A stretch of DNA of 11,095 nucleotides from Kofleriaceae bacterium (GCA_016763395.1 JAESTW010000879.1:1-11095), one strand, 5' to 3'; shown: positions 1-7,390, counted from the first letter of the stretch. Notes: generated by a model not told the origin, from the letters alone. Translations and numbers: made by a program.

Positions 1-312
1 CGCGGGCTACTACAAATTCCAACACAGCTAACGGACTGTGAGCACAACGCTCATATGTTTTATATCCTGGTGGCAAGTGCAGAGAAGCGCAAGGGGCTGA
101 TCACGCACTTGGCGGCTGCTGGAATTCAAGGGGTGTTTCACTATGTGCCATTGCACAGCGCTCCCAAGAGCAAGGAACTCGGGTTTGACGACGTGGATCT
201 TCCAGTAACCGATGATATTTCCGCGAGACTTCTGCGCTTGCCATGCTTCTACGATTTGCCCACAACCGGACAAGATCGTGTTATCGCAGCGATTGAATCG
301 TTTTTCGGCTGA
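1..312 (+). CDS. wecE: dTDP-4-amino-4,6-dideoxygalactose transaminase, C-terminal part (5' end outside window)
   Basis: The frame is open from the first base and ends in TGA at 310-312, giving the last 103 residues of a DegT/DnrJ/EryC1/StrS-type PLP-dependent sugar aminotransferase. The segments HNAHMFYI (codons from about 40), GVFHYVPLHS and RLLRLPCFYDL are the ones I associate with the C-terminal domain of WecE/RffA, including the HY..LH stretch that helps shape the nucleotide-sugar site. Family knowledge: WecE transfers an amino group from glutamate to dTDP-4-keto-6-deoxyglucose, giving dTDP-4-amino-4,6-dideoxygalactose, in the cytoplasm. The catalytic lysine lies upstream and cannot be seen. 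The stop overlaps the start of rmlB by one base (TGATG), which suggests one operon and translational coupling. The neighbouring rmlB and rmlA supply the substrate, which supports the WecE call over other DegT-family members. The exact epimer of the product is inferred, not shown. Confidence 0.85.
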   Translation, partial: RGLLQIPTQLTDCEHNAHMFYILVASAEKRKGLITHLAAAGIQGVFHYVPLHSAPKSKELGFDDVDLPVTDDISARLLRLPCFYDLPTTGQDRVIAAIESFFG

Positions 313-1403
313 TGCGAATTCTAGTCACAGGCGGTGCCGGTTTTATTGGTTCGACTCTCTTGAACACCTTGGTTCCGCGCCATCCTGAACACCAGTTTCT
401 AAACGTCGATGTGCTCACCTATGCCGCGAACCCCGCGAACTTGGCAGTGATCGAAGGTCGGGAGAATTATGAGTTTGAGCAAGTCGATATTACGGACGAG
501 GCTGGGGTTCGGTCGGTGTTTGACAAGTGGCGTCCCAACTGCGTAATTCACTTGGCCGCCGAGAGTCACGTTGACCGAAGTATCCATGGCCCACGTGCCT
601 TCATGCTCACCAATATCCTCGGGACCTTTAACCTGTTAGAAGCGGCGAGGGCCACTTGGACTGAGGGGGAAGGCCTATTCCATCACGTGAGCACAGACGA
701 GGTCTACGGATCACTTGCGGACGGAGAGTTCTTTTCTGAGGATAGCCCCTACGACCCATCAAGCCCCTATTCGGCATCGAAGGCCTCGAGTGACCACCTT
801 GTCCGGTCCCATGGACGGACCTACAATATGCCCATTCGCATCTCGAATTGCTCCAACAACTACGGCCCGATGCAATTCCCAGAAAAGCTCATTCCCCTCA
901 TGATAGGGAACTTACTGAAGCGTCGTCCTCTGCCAGTGTACGGACGAGGACTGAATGTCCGGGATTGGCTGCACGTGAGTGATCACTGTGAAGCCATCTG
1001 GGCCATTGTGCAGCACGGAACTAACGGTGAGAGCTACAATGTCGGGGGCAATTGCCCGATGCGCAATATCGATGTGGTGTATACGCTATGCGCACTGGTT
1101 GCAGAAGCCACAGGCACTGACGAGGACGAGTTACGCTCCCTCGTTTGCTTTGTTGAAGACCGTCCGGGACACGACTTGCGCTACGCTGTCGACGCATCAA
1201 AGATCGCACAAGAATTGGGAGTGGTCCCGAGCCGCGACTTCTCCGATGGACTGCGATCCACCGTGCAATGGTATTTGCAGAATCAGGAATGGGTGCAGGC
1301 AGTCACCGACGGAAGTTATCGGGATTGGATAGAGCAAAACTATTCGTCGAGGGCTACGGCAACTATATCGAAAGACACTTCTAAGAATGGACCAACACCA
1401 TGA
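312..1403 (+). CDS. rmlB: dTDP-glucose 4,6-dehydratase
   Basis: This 363-residue cytoplasmic enzyme of the extended short-chain dehydrogenase family converts dTDP-glucose to dTDP-4-keto-6-deoxyglucose with bound NAD+. The Rossmann nucleotide-binding motif GGAGFIGS is at residues 7-14. LAAESHVDRS (81-90) is the usual RmlB strand-loop. The dehydratase triad STDE is at 127-130 (Thr128, Asp129, Glu130), and the YxxxK pair is Tyr153/Lys157 in SPYSASKAS. SNNYGPMQFPEKLIP (181-195) and DRPGHDLRYA are further family signatures. Length matches the usual 350-360, with a short polar tail of about 20 residues after the last conserved part. The ATG at 312 overlaps the wecE stop and has no clear Shine-Dalgarno, so coupled translation is likely. 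The gene ends in an ATGA overlap with rmlA. Its product feeds WecE here. No rmlC or rmlD is in the window, so I do not infer dTDP-rhamnose. All catalytic residues are present. Confidence 0.96.
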   Translation: MRILVTGGAGFIGSTLLNTLVPRHPEHQFLNVDVLTYAANPANLAVIEGRENYEFEQVDITDEAGVRSVFDKWRPNCVIHLAAESHVDRSIHGPRAFMLTNILGTFNLLEAARATWTEGEGLFHHVSTDEVYGSLADGEFFSEDSPYDPSSPYSASKASSDHLVRSHGRTYNMPIRISNCSNNYGPMQFPEKLIPLMIGNLLKRRPLPVYGRGLNVRDWLHVSDHCEAIWAIVQHGTNGESYNVGGNCPMRNIDVVYTLCALVAEATGTDEDELRSLVCFVEDRPGHDLRYAVDASKIAQELGVVPSRDFSDGLRSTVQWYLQNQEWVQAVTDGSYRDWIEQNYSSRATATISKDTSKNGPTP

Positions 1404-2320
1404 GTAAGGGCAGAAAAGGCATCATCCTGGCTGGCGGGACCGGCACCCGTTTGTTTCCACTCACGATCGCTGTTTCTAAACAGCTCATGCCCATCTACGA
1501 CAAGCCGATGATTTACTATCCGCTGTCAATTCTGATGTTGGCCGGTATTGGCGAGGTGTTGATCATTACGACACGTGAGGACCAACACGCATTTCAAAAG
1601 CTACTGGGAGATGGATCTGCCTGGGGCATTGAAATTGAGTATGTCGTCCAAGACAATCCAGATGGACTGCCGCAGGCTTTTTTGCTGGCCAAGGAATTTC
1701 TCGCTGGGGGCCCATGCGCACTCATTTTGGGGGATAATCTTTTCTACGGACACGGGCTGCAGGAGGTCCTCGCCCGAGCTAGCAGCCGGGAGGGCGCAAC
1801 CGTTTTCGGGTATTACGTCAAAGACCCGTCGCGGTATGGAGTGTTTTCGTTTGATGATGTCGGACAGGTGGCAGGCATTGAAGAGAAACCGGCGAATCCC
1901 CAAAGTCATTATGTGGCGACCGGCCTGTATTTTTTCGACAGTGACGCGCCGGACATAGCATCTTCATTGAAACCGAGTGATCGTGGTGAACTCGAGATCG
2001 TCGATGTCATCCGCCACTACCTTGGGCTGGGGACCTTGCATGTTGAGCTATTTGGTCGGGGAATTGCCTGGCTCGACACAGGTACACATGAGGACCTCTC
2101 GCATGCTTCCAATTTCATCCAAACGATCGAAGAACGACAGGGGCTTAAAGTTTGCTGCCCCGAGGAAATTGCATTTCACAAGGGATGGATTGATGCTAGG
2201 GCACTACATCAATTGGCCGATGCGATGGGGAATACGGGCTATGCGCGCTACTTGCGGCACGTTGCGGACGACGATTGGTCAGTGTCAAGGCGGACGAAAA
2301 TGGATCCGAGCGCTGGGTGA
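1400..2320 (+). CDS. rmlA: glucose-1-phosphate thymidylyltransferase
   Basis: This 306-residue cytoplasmic nucleotidyltransferase joins dTTP and alpha-D-glucose-1-phosphate to make dTDP-glucose and pyrophosphate, the entry step of dTDP-sugar synthesis. The signature loop GGTGTRLFPLT is at residues 12-22, followed by KQLMPIYDKPMIYYPLS (27-43). The metal-binding aspartate is in LGDN (110-113). Sugar-binding segments are EEKP (161-164), ATGLYFFD (173-180) and GELEI (196-200), and WLDTGTH (224-230) carries the second metal ligand. Known family members are about 290 residues; this one has roughly 15 extra polar C-terminal residues. The ATG lies in the ATGA overlap with rmlB, so the two are probably translationally coupled. 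The enzyme is normally feedback-inhibited by dTDP-rhamnose, but no pathway-specific regulation is visible here. It ends 26 bases before the convergent glycosyltransferase gene. Confidence 0.96.
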   Translation: MSKGRKGIILAGGTGTRLFPLTIAVSKQLMPIYDKPMIYYPLSILMLAGIGEVLIITTREDQHAFQKLLGDGSAWGIEIEYVVQDNPDGLPQAFLLAKEFLAGGPCALILGDNLFYGHGLQEVLARASSREGATVFGYYVKDPSRYGVFSFDDVGQVAGIEEKPANPQSHYVATGLYFFDSDAPDIASSLKPSDRGELEIVDVIRHYLGLGTLHVELFGRGIAWLDTGTHEDLSHASNFIQTIEERQGLKVCCPEEIAFHKGWIDARALHQLADAMGNTGYARYLRHVADDDWSVSRRTKMDPSAG

Positions 2321-2344
2321 GTTTGAATTCGAAGCCGAGAAACA

Positions 2345-2367
2345 CTCTACTGAGGCAGGTAGTAGAG
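2345..2367 (-). terminator. Candidate hairpin terminator between convergent genes
   Basis: A perfect 7-bp inverted repeat (CTCTACT at 2345-2351, AGTAGAG at 2361-2367) with a 9-base loop covers the stop codon of the minus-strand glycosyltransferase gene. Read on the minus strand it is followed by TGTTTCTC, a weak T-rich stretch. On the plus strand no T-run follows. It could help end the minus-strand operon. The stem is AT-rich and short, so termination is a guess. Confidence 0.3.
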
Positions 2368-3834
2368 CGTATATGCGCCCTCGTGCTCGATGACCAGCCG
2401 CTCTTGTAGCTCGGACGGCAAGGCGGCGTAATAGCTCGCAAGCATGTCCGCCGAGAAGAGTGTGGTGACGGCCGCAGTGCCCGGAGTTGCCAGTCGCTTC
2501 AGAATTTCTTGTTCCTCCATTAGCTCGATGCCAGGGCCATCCCGCATCGCTCCGTGCGCAGTGTACAAGGCAAAGGCCGAGGCTGACTCTGTCACCAGAA
2601 GAGTGTCGAGATCGACATAGTAATCAAAGGAAGCCGAGTAGTCTCGAAAGAAAAGGACAGGCTCTCGCGGGGACAGGGCTCGGGTTTTTGTCGCAATCGT
2701 ATGAACACCGGGCGAGTAGTCCGGGTGAACAAACGATGCGAGATTGTGTTGCGCGAAGATGCCCAGTAAGACGACGACAATAAGTGGGCTGAACACCGGA
2801 CGAGTGCGGACAGCTAGCGATAGTAACCAGCCAAGTCCGACAGCCAGCGCTGGGAAGAGCGGTAGGAAATAGTGCAACATCGTCGTGCTGGATATAACCA
2901 GGATTGCCAGGCAGATGCCGATAGACATGAGCATGAGCCGGGCGCCGCGATCTTTGTTCTTGATGCTCAAAAACACCAGCCAGCCAAGTCCGGCAGCCAG
3001 GGCAAGGGTTGCGACCAAGCTGTACTCGGCGAGAAGCTGCCCGACCACATCAAGAAAAGCGTAGTCTCCCGCAATGCCACTGCTTACCCGATTGCCGTAC
3101 GCGGGTATCGGTGGGGCACCCATACTCCACAATGCCAGGTGCCAGCTCAGCGCAATTGCGATAAACACCAATACGGAACCCCATAGAACCCGTGTCTTTA
3201 GTAGATCGCGGCGATGCCAGCTGAGGTCGATTAGCAAGGGAGCGAGAACCATGACAACTATGATGGACTTGGATAGATACGTCAGTCCGGCAAAGACTCC
3301 CACCAGCCAGAGCCATCGCGAGCTTGTCCAGCTTTGGAGGTAAGCCCAATATACGGCCATTGCCATGGCCAAGAACATGGAGTCCATTCGCACCGAGCGG
3401 GCGGCGCTATAAAAAGTGAGAGTCGAGAGCAGTGCGAGTCCGGCGAAGAGTCCGGCTGCATGGGAACGTGCCAGGCGAGCGGCGATCGATCCGGTTAGTC
3501 CGATAGCCAATAGACCAGCGAGCGCGGCAGGCAAGCGCATAGCAAAGTCGCTGGCGCCAAAGATAGTGACTGACAGTCTGGTAAAGAAAAAATGCAGTGG
3601 TGGGTAATATTGATGGAGCGGCGAGTCGTACCAGCGGTAGTCCATCCACGTGCCGTCGGCGACCATTTGTCGGGTAGCCCATGCGTAGACTGCGTCATCG
3701 CCATTGACGATTGAGCCTGCGCCGAGCCAGGCAAAGAGCGCGCAGCTAGCCAGGACGAGCAGGGCCCAGCCGTATGGTGTCCGGTACAGTGACACTGACG
3801 GGGGTGACACTGACGGGGCTGCGGGAGTGCTCAT
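2347..3834 (-). CDS. GT39/ArnT-like polytopic membrane glycosyltransferase
   Basis: This 495-residue inner-membrane protein has many hydrophobic segments from residue 22 on. It fits the GT-C glycosyltransferases of the PMT/ArnT (GT39, PMT_2) family, which move a sugar from a polyprenyl-phosphate donor to lipid or protein on the periplasmic side. The first periplasmic loop has the acidic pair Asp46-Asp47 in NGDDAVYAWATRQM, the usual catalytic position. YPPLHFFF (77-84), MRLPAALAG (99-107), SVRMDSMFL (147-155) and TYLSKS (185-190) match the typical order (PPL..., ARLPSAL, R.D..., TKG) in this family. Length is slightly below ArnT (about 550). The N-terminus carries a Pro/Ser repeat encoded by a perfect 15-bp tandem duplication. 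The ATG overlaps the stop of the flippase-like gene by ATGA and lacks a good Shine-Dalgarno, so it is probably translated by coupling. Donor and acceptor are unknown; I give no symbol because arnT-type naming would imply aminoarabinose. Confidence 0.85.
   Translation of the reverse strand: MSTPAAPSVSPPSVSLYRTPYGWALLVLASCALFAWLGAGSIVNGDDAVYAWATRQMVADGTWMDYRWYDSPLHQYYPPLHFFFTRLSVTIFGASDFAMRLPAALAGLLAIGLTGSIAARLARSHAAGLFAGLALLSTLTFYSAARSVRMDSMFLAMAMAVYWAYLQSWTSSRWLWLVGVFAGLTYLSKSIIVVMVLAPLLIDLSWHRRDLLKTRVLWGSVLVFIAIALSWHLALWSMGAPPIPAYGNRVSSGIAGDYAFLDVVGQLLAEYSLVATLALAAGLGWLVFLSIKNKDRGARLMLMSIGICLAILVISSTTMLHYFLPLFPALAVGLGWLLSLAVRTRPVFSPLIVVVLLGIFAQHNLASFVHPDYSPGVHTIATKTRALSPREPVLFFRDYSASFDYYVDLDTLLVTESASAFALYTAHGAMRDGPGIELMEEQEILKRLATPGTAAVTTLFSADMLASYYAALPSELQERLVIEHEGAYTLYYLPQ
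3789..3818. repeat. Perfect tandem 15-bp direct repeat inside the glycosyltransferase gene
   Basis: GTGACACTGACGGGG occurs at 3789-3803 and again at 3804-3818 with no spacer. Fifteen bases keep the reading frame; on the minus strand they encode the repeated PSVSP unit near the N-terminus of the GT39-like protein (residues about 6-15). It looks like a recent slippage duplication in the short cytoplasmic tail, probably neutral. Confidence 0.85.
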
Positions 3835-4817
3835 AAGGTGGCCTGTTCTGGGGCCTGCGCCCGGTCCTGCGATCGGTAGCGAATGGTTCCAATGACTGCA
3901 CCAGCCATCATGACGGGTAAGAACAGTGCGTACTGCGCGACTCCGAGCGCGATGGCTTGCGCAGTTTCGACTCCGTAGCTAGCCAGCAGTAGCGTGTAGC
4001 CAGCCTCCCGCAGGCCGATGCCACCAATGGAGACCGGCAAGACCGTGGCTACCGCTACCACTGTTGCGGCGAACACGAGTGCTAGGATCGGTGCCTCGAT
4101 TCCAAGAGCGCGAGCCACCAGTACTATACTTGCCAGCCAAACCAGACTGAGTCCCATGGAGGCTAGAGCCGCTTTCAGGCCAATAAAAGGACGAGCCACT
4201 ACCGCGATAAATGGACGCTGAATGTCGCGCCACAGCTTGTGGTTGCTACGCTTCGCGATGATTCGGACAACAGCAGCAGCAACTACGAACAATGCCAAGG
4301 CTAACAACAAGTGACTGTAGTGCAACTGAAACCCCGAAGCGGTGCTTTGCGCATCTGATTGAGTCTGGATGATAGCAAGAGAGACAACAGCTAGCGCGCA
4401 AATCATGGCTAGGCCGAAGATTCGATCTAGTACAATGACCCCGCTTACCAGTGCGATATTCCCCACGTGTTGGTTGGTGCGTTTTACTCGATACAGATCG
4501 CCAACCCCGAGAAACATTGCGGTGTTGAGGGCAAAGGCGCAGACCAGATCGGCATACAAAGTGCGCTGTGGTATCGAATGCCCGACAGCCCGCAGCAGTA
4601 CCCCGAGCCGAATGGCAGCGATGTACAGGCAGGTAAACTGCAATACGGCCGCAAGCCCCCAATACAGGGGGTCGGCATGTTTTAAGAGTTGTCCGGCTGC
4701 AAAAACACGGTCTCGTTGCCAGACAAAGAGCAGGACCACAATGCCCACGCCAACGGCCCGAACCAAGTGAGTTCGCGCAATGCGGAACCCCTGCCTTGAT
4801 GTTACTGGCTCAGTCAC
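3831..4817 (-). CDS. Flippase-like membrane protein, LPG_synthase_TM (UPF0104) family
   Basis: This protein of about 328 residues has roughly eight hydrophobic segments. It matches the lysylphosphatidylglycerol synthase TM-region/UPF0104 family, whose members are membrane flippase-like proteins often beside glycosyltransferases. The diagnostic segment is PVSIGGIGLREAGYTLLL, with GGIGLRE at about residues 265-271 when numbered from the chosen start. GDLYRVKR (about 106-113) and LDRIFGLA (about 130-137) are the other conserved motifs. There is no C-terminal aminoacyl-transferase domain, so this is not a full MprF enzyme. No ATG lies near the N-terminus. I chose GTG at 4817, which has AGAG six bases upstream and leaves a cytoplasmic tail of about 20 residues before the first membrane segment. 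TTG at 4892 (353 residues) and GTG at 4835 are alternatives. It overlaps the downstream GT39-like gene by ATGA, implying a two-gene operon. Transport of a lipid-linked sugar is an inference from context. Confidence 0.8.
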   Translation of the reverse strand: MTEPVTSRQGFRIARTHLVRAVGVGIVVLLFVWQRDRVFAAGQLLKHADPLYWGLAAVLQFTCLYIAAIRLGVLLRAVGHSIPQRTLYADLVCAFALNTAMFLGVGDLYRVKRTNQHVGNIALVSGVIVLDRIFGLAMICALAVVSLAIIQTQSDAQSTASGFQLHYSHLLLALALFVVAAAVVRIIAKRSNHKLWRDIQRPFIAVVARPFIGLKAALASMGLSLVWLASIVLVARALGIEAPILALVFAATVVAVATVLPVSIGGIGLREAGYTLLLASYGVETAQAIALGVAQYALFLPVMMAGAVIGTIRYRSQDRAQAPEQATL

Positions 4818-4915
4818 TTCCGACTCTAGTACCACCAAACCTATGTGTGTTGAAATATGTGGATTCGCTTGAGCTTGCGGGCTGTACGTCAAATCCGTGG
4901 TACATGCATGTGGCG
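4818..4915. promoter_or_regulatory. Divergent intergenic region between flippase-like gene and fxsA
   Basis: Any promoters for the two divergent units should lie here or inside the opposite gene. A -35-like TTGAAA is at 4850-4855 on the plus strand and TTGACG is at 4892-4887 on the minus strand. Neither has a credible -10 box at 16-18 bases. Neither gene has a strong Shine-Dalgarno, which is why both start sites remain uncertain. I report the region, not a defined promoter. Confidence 0.3.
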
Positions 4916-5395
4916 ATGTGCGGAATACTAGCTTTACTCTTCTTGATCGTCCCAGCGACTGAGATCTACGTCATCATTAAAGTTGGTGGACTGCTGGGCG
5001 CGTTGCCGACCTTGGCCCTGGTTGCGTTGACTGCAATCGTCGGAGCGGCACTGGTGAAAAGGCAGGGCACGAAAACCTTGCAAAAACTGCAAGGAGCGAT
5101 GGCAAACGGCCGTGGAGCTGCAAAGATCATCGCCGAGAGCGTCTTAATATTGGTTGCTGGAGTCACCTTGCTGGCTCCCGGGTTCATCACTGATATCGTC
5201 GGAATCGCGCTACTTCTGCCGCCAATACGTTCTTATCTGGCCGGTAGAATGGTCGAAAAGATGAAATCCGTTCCCATCGGCGGCATGGCTGGTATGCCTG
5301 GCGGTTTTGCGGGCAACGCTGGCGCGCCAGGTAGCAATGGCGAAGGCGGTGAGCCGCCAGCAGATCCACCGCCTCCAGGCGTCATTGATGTGTAG
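4916..5395 (+). CDS. fxsA: FxsA family inner-membrane protein
   Basis: This is a small membrane protein of about 159 residues. From the ATG at 4916 it begins with a hydrophobic helix ending in VPATEIYVIIKVGG, then PTLALVALTAIVGAALVKRQG (RQG about 49-51), and a second hydrophobic block ILVAGVTLLAPGFITDIVG (PGF about 88-90) followed by LLLPPIRSYL. These are the ordered signatures of FxsA (suppressor of F exclusion of phage T7; E. coli FxsA is 158 residues). Its biochemical role is not established; overproduction in E. coli relieves F-plasmid exclusion of T7. The last 40 or so residues form a Gly/Ala/Pro-rich, probably disordered cytoplasmic tail. I prefer 4916 because alignment by eye places the first Met here. 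ATG at 4904 adds four residues, and an upstream TTG at 4796 adds a non-hydrophobic extension foreign to the family. No groES/groEL follows. Confidence 0.88.
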   Translation: MCGILALLFLIVPATEIYVIIKVGGLLGALPTLALVALTAIVGAALVKRQGTKTLQKLQGAMANGRGAAKIIAESVLILVAGVTLLAPGFITDIVGIALLLPPIRSYLAGRMVEKMKSVPIGGMAGMPGGFAGNAGAPGSNGEGGEPPADPPPPGVIDV

Positions 5396-5453
5396 CACAA
5401 CAAGCTTGTGATTTGAACTCGTCTGATTTCGGTTTCCTGCTACTCTTGAGGAT

Positions 5454-6662
5454 GTGCGCTGCAAACGACATGTCTTGATTCTATCCACGCTCTTGTTGGC
5501 GCTGCCCTCAGTAGCTGCTGCTGAGAAATTTAGCGGATTTACTGCCCGGGGTGGAAAGTTCGCACAAGGCGCAGAGCTGTGCACTCCCGTTCGGGGGGAT
5601 TTCGACACTCCGAATTGCCGTACTGCCGCAAAGCCGAATTTGGCGAAAGGGATATTGCAGACCGGTGAACACGCCCTGGTTGTCGTGAAGAAGACCGGCA
5701 CTGCCTTGCTGGTGCTGTCAAAAGAGGATGGCAGCAAGCTCTTTCGCTGGGATTCCGGAGAAGTTCTGACTGGTATCGGCGACGTGTACGTGGACAACTC
5801 TGGCTGTTTTGTCGCGGTAGAGTACACCTTGCGCATCGGCGGCAGAATCGTCGATCGGGTTGTCGTTATCGCCCTCAAAAAGGCGCTGAACATGGGCGAT
5901 CTGTCCGGTCAACTCCCAAGAGTTGCCGACCCCACTACAACACCGCCGGTTGTCACTACTGCCAAGAAACCGGACAAACCTGTTGTCGCCGAACTACCCA
6001 AGGGATTTGTGAAAGAACTCAAGGAGGGCGTGAAATGGGCTGCTCGCCGCAAACACTCCAAAGCGATTGCATCCTTTCAGAAGGCACTCACCGTCGTTCC
6101 CAAGCAGCCAGAGGCACTTTATCGCTTGGCCCGAAGCCACTATCTGGCCAAAGATGCGGACAGCTCTAGGAAAACACTGAAAATCCTGGCCGAAGACAAG
6201 TCTCAGCAGGGCGCTAAATGGCGTGTGGAAGCGCGCTACGACAAGGCATTTAAGGCACTGCGATCGGACGGTGATTTTCGCAAATCAGTGGGCATCGATA
6301 GGGCAGTGGGCGAGAAGATCAGTTCTTACGAACGACTTGTGGCGCTTGGCGGGAAGTGGGAGCAAGAATCGCTTCCATGTGAGCAACCACAGGTCAATTT
6401 GACTCTACTGCGCAACAAAAAACGCCGTTTTGACCTGGTGATACGTTCCCGGTGCCAGGGCAGCAAAGAGACCACCCGACTCGATGGCAGCTGGCTCGCC
6501 TCAACAAACGGCGGACTGCATCTGAAATTCCCCAATACCTCGAGCGACGACGAGGATCTCGTGTGTCAGCTTGAACTCTGCTCCGACGGCAGCGGGGAAG
6601 ATTGCTTGCGATGCAAACCTGAGCCCGATATCGAGTTCTTGTTGCGTGTGGTTCGCCGCTGA
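5454..6662 (+). CDS. Secreted TPR protein with Cys-containing flanking domains, function unknown
   Basis: This 402-residue exported protein starts at GTG 5454, preceded by GAGG though with very short spacing. The frame closes just upstream at TGA 5424, leaving little room for another start. Residues 1-23 form a Sec signal peptide: basic RCKRH, hydrophobic LILSTLLLALP and an AAA cleavage site before Glu24. Residues 27-142 form a globular part with Cys43, Cys55 and Cys118 and a beta-rich stretch ending GGRIVDRVVVIA. A Pro/Thr/Lys linker follows (about 158-182). Residues about 188-250 hold one to two TPR-like helical pairs (AIASFQKALTVVPKQPEALY, then ALYRLARSHYLAKDADSSRK). The C-terminal part (about 295-402) is a separate beta-rich domain, starting GGKWEQESLPC and rich in cysteines (309, 334, 371, 376, 384, 387). 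A lipocalin-like or carbohydrate-binding fold is conceivable but unproven. I recognise no enzyme motif. It sits 58 bases after fxsA and 110 before the sigma-factor gene. Confidence 0.75.
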   Translation: MRCKRHVLILSTLLLALPSVAAAEKFSGFTARGGKFAQGAELCTPVRGDFDTPNCRTAAKPNLAKGILQTGEHALVVVKKTGTALLVLSKEDGSKLFRWDSGEVLTGIGDVYVDNSGCFVAVEYTLRIGGRIVDRVVVIALKKALNMGDLSGQLPRVADPTTTPPVVTTAKKPDKPVVAELPKGFVKELKEGVKWAARRKHSKAIASFQKALTVVPKQPEALYRLARSHYLAKDADSSRKTLKILAEDKSQQGAKWRVEARYDKAFKALRSDGDFRKSVGIDRAVGEKISSYERLVALGGKWEQESLPCEQPQVNLTLLRNKKRRFDLVIRSRCQGSKETTRLDGSWLASTNGGLHLKFPNTSSDDEDLVCQLELCSDGSGEDCLRCKPEPDIEFLLRVVRR

Positions 6663-6772
6663 CCCAAAAACTAATAATTCTGCAGAGTTTCAGGTTATTC
6701 ATTGTGCCGATCTCGGTGAATTGAACGCCCAACAGGCATTGGTCACTAAGCTTTGCGAGGGCTTGGACTACA
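6663..6772 (+). promoter_or_regulatory. Upstream region of the ECF sigma factor gene
   Basis: This 110-base gap should carry the promoter of the sigma/FecR pair. TTGAAC at 6721-6726 resembles a -35 box. The GAAC within it is followed after 15 bases by GTCA (6742-6745), loosely like the GAAC...GTC pattern of ECF-type promoters but two bases shorter than usual. GCGAGGG at 6755-6761 is the probable Shine-Dalgarno, about 11 bases before the ATG. The promoter assignment is weak. Confidence 0.25.
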
Positions 6773-7390
6773 ATGCATACAATGACCAGTGAGATCGACG
6801 ATAAACGCATGGCTCAGCGCCGTGACGAAGCCGATCTAATTGCACGATGCATTGCGGGTGAGCCTGCAGCACAGGAGCAGCTCTACAGAACGCACAATCG
6901 AGCAGTTGCCGCCAACCTCTACCGGGTGATGGGAGACAATCGGGATCTCGATGACCTCGTACAAGAAGTCTTTGTTATTGCCTTTCGTGGTCTTCCAAAG
7001 TTTCGCAAGGAGGCCCGGCTATCAACTTGGATTTACCGAATCTGCGTCAATGTGGCCCTAGGTAGAATTCGTACCAAGACCCGCAAGCCACCGCCCATAC
7101 TCAAGGCCGATCCAGTTGGCGAAGATCGGCGCAGTGGCGTTGGGCTGAGCCCGGAGACTCCCGAGGCATTGCTTGTCCGAGAGGAGAATAAACAGAAGGT
7201 GTATCGCTTGCTCGACAAACTCACTCCCAAGAAACGTATGGTTTTGTACTTGCACGAAATCGAGGGGCACGACCTTAAAGAGATTTCCTACTTGGTAGAC
7301 GCGAATCCAGTGACTGTGCGCACTCGCCTCTACTACGCTCGTAAAGAGTTCTACAAATTACTCGCGGAAGAAAACGAGGATGCGATATGA
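6773..7390 (+). CDS. RNA polymerase ECF-type sigma factor
   Basis: This 205-residue cytoplasmic sigma-70 family protein has only regions 2 and 4, the layout of extracytoplasmic-function sigma factors. Region 2 spans about residues 36-101: LYRTHNRAV, then DLDDLVQEVFVIAFRGL (core binding and -10 contact) and FRKEARLSTWIYRICVNVAL. A polar linker (about 102-138) leads to region 4 (about 142-196), with LLDKLTPKKRMVLYLHEIEG and the helix-turn-helix DLKEISYLVDANPVTVRTRLYYARKEF split over 167-193. Length is ordinary for ECF factors. The ATG at 6773 has GCGAGGG upstream at a slightly long distance; ATG at 6782 is an alternative three codons in. The gene ends in an ATGA overlap with the FecR-like gene, the classic layout of an ECF factor and its regulator. 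It presumably directs core polymerase to envelope-related genes, perhaps including the lipoprotein genes downstream. Targets are not visible. Confidence 0.93.
   Translation: MHTMTSEIDDKRMAQRRDEADLIARCIAGEPAAQEQLYRTHNRAVAANLYRVMGDNRDLDDLVQEVFVIAFRGLPKFRKEARLSTWIYRICVNVALGRIRTKTRKPPPILKADPVGEDRRSGVGLSPETPEALLVREENKQKVYRLLDKLTPKKRMVLYLHEIEGHDLKEISYLVDANPVTVRTRLYYARKEFYKLLAEENEDAI

Noticed and set aside
979..1332. 117-codon plus-strand frame inside rmlB
   Set aside because: It lies wholly within rmlB, whose motifs and length are intact; a shadow frame.
2487..2783. 98-codon plus-strand frame opposite the GT39-like gene
   Set aside because: Composition is Arg/Ser/Pro rich with no ribosome site, and it is antisense to a well-supported membrane protein.
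5400..5409. ACAAGCTTGT palindrome after fxsA
   Set aside because: Ten bases with no loop and no following T-run; too small for a terminator and common by chance.
6571..6792. 73-codon plus-strand frame running from inside the TPR gene into the sigma gene
   Set aside because: It begins at TTG, has no ATG and no ribosome site, and overlaps both real genes. Its second half reads like ordinary protein, but no start supports it.
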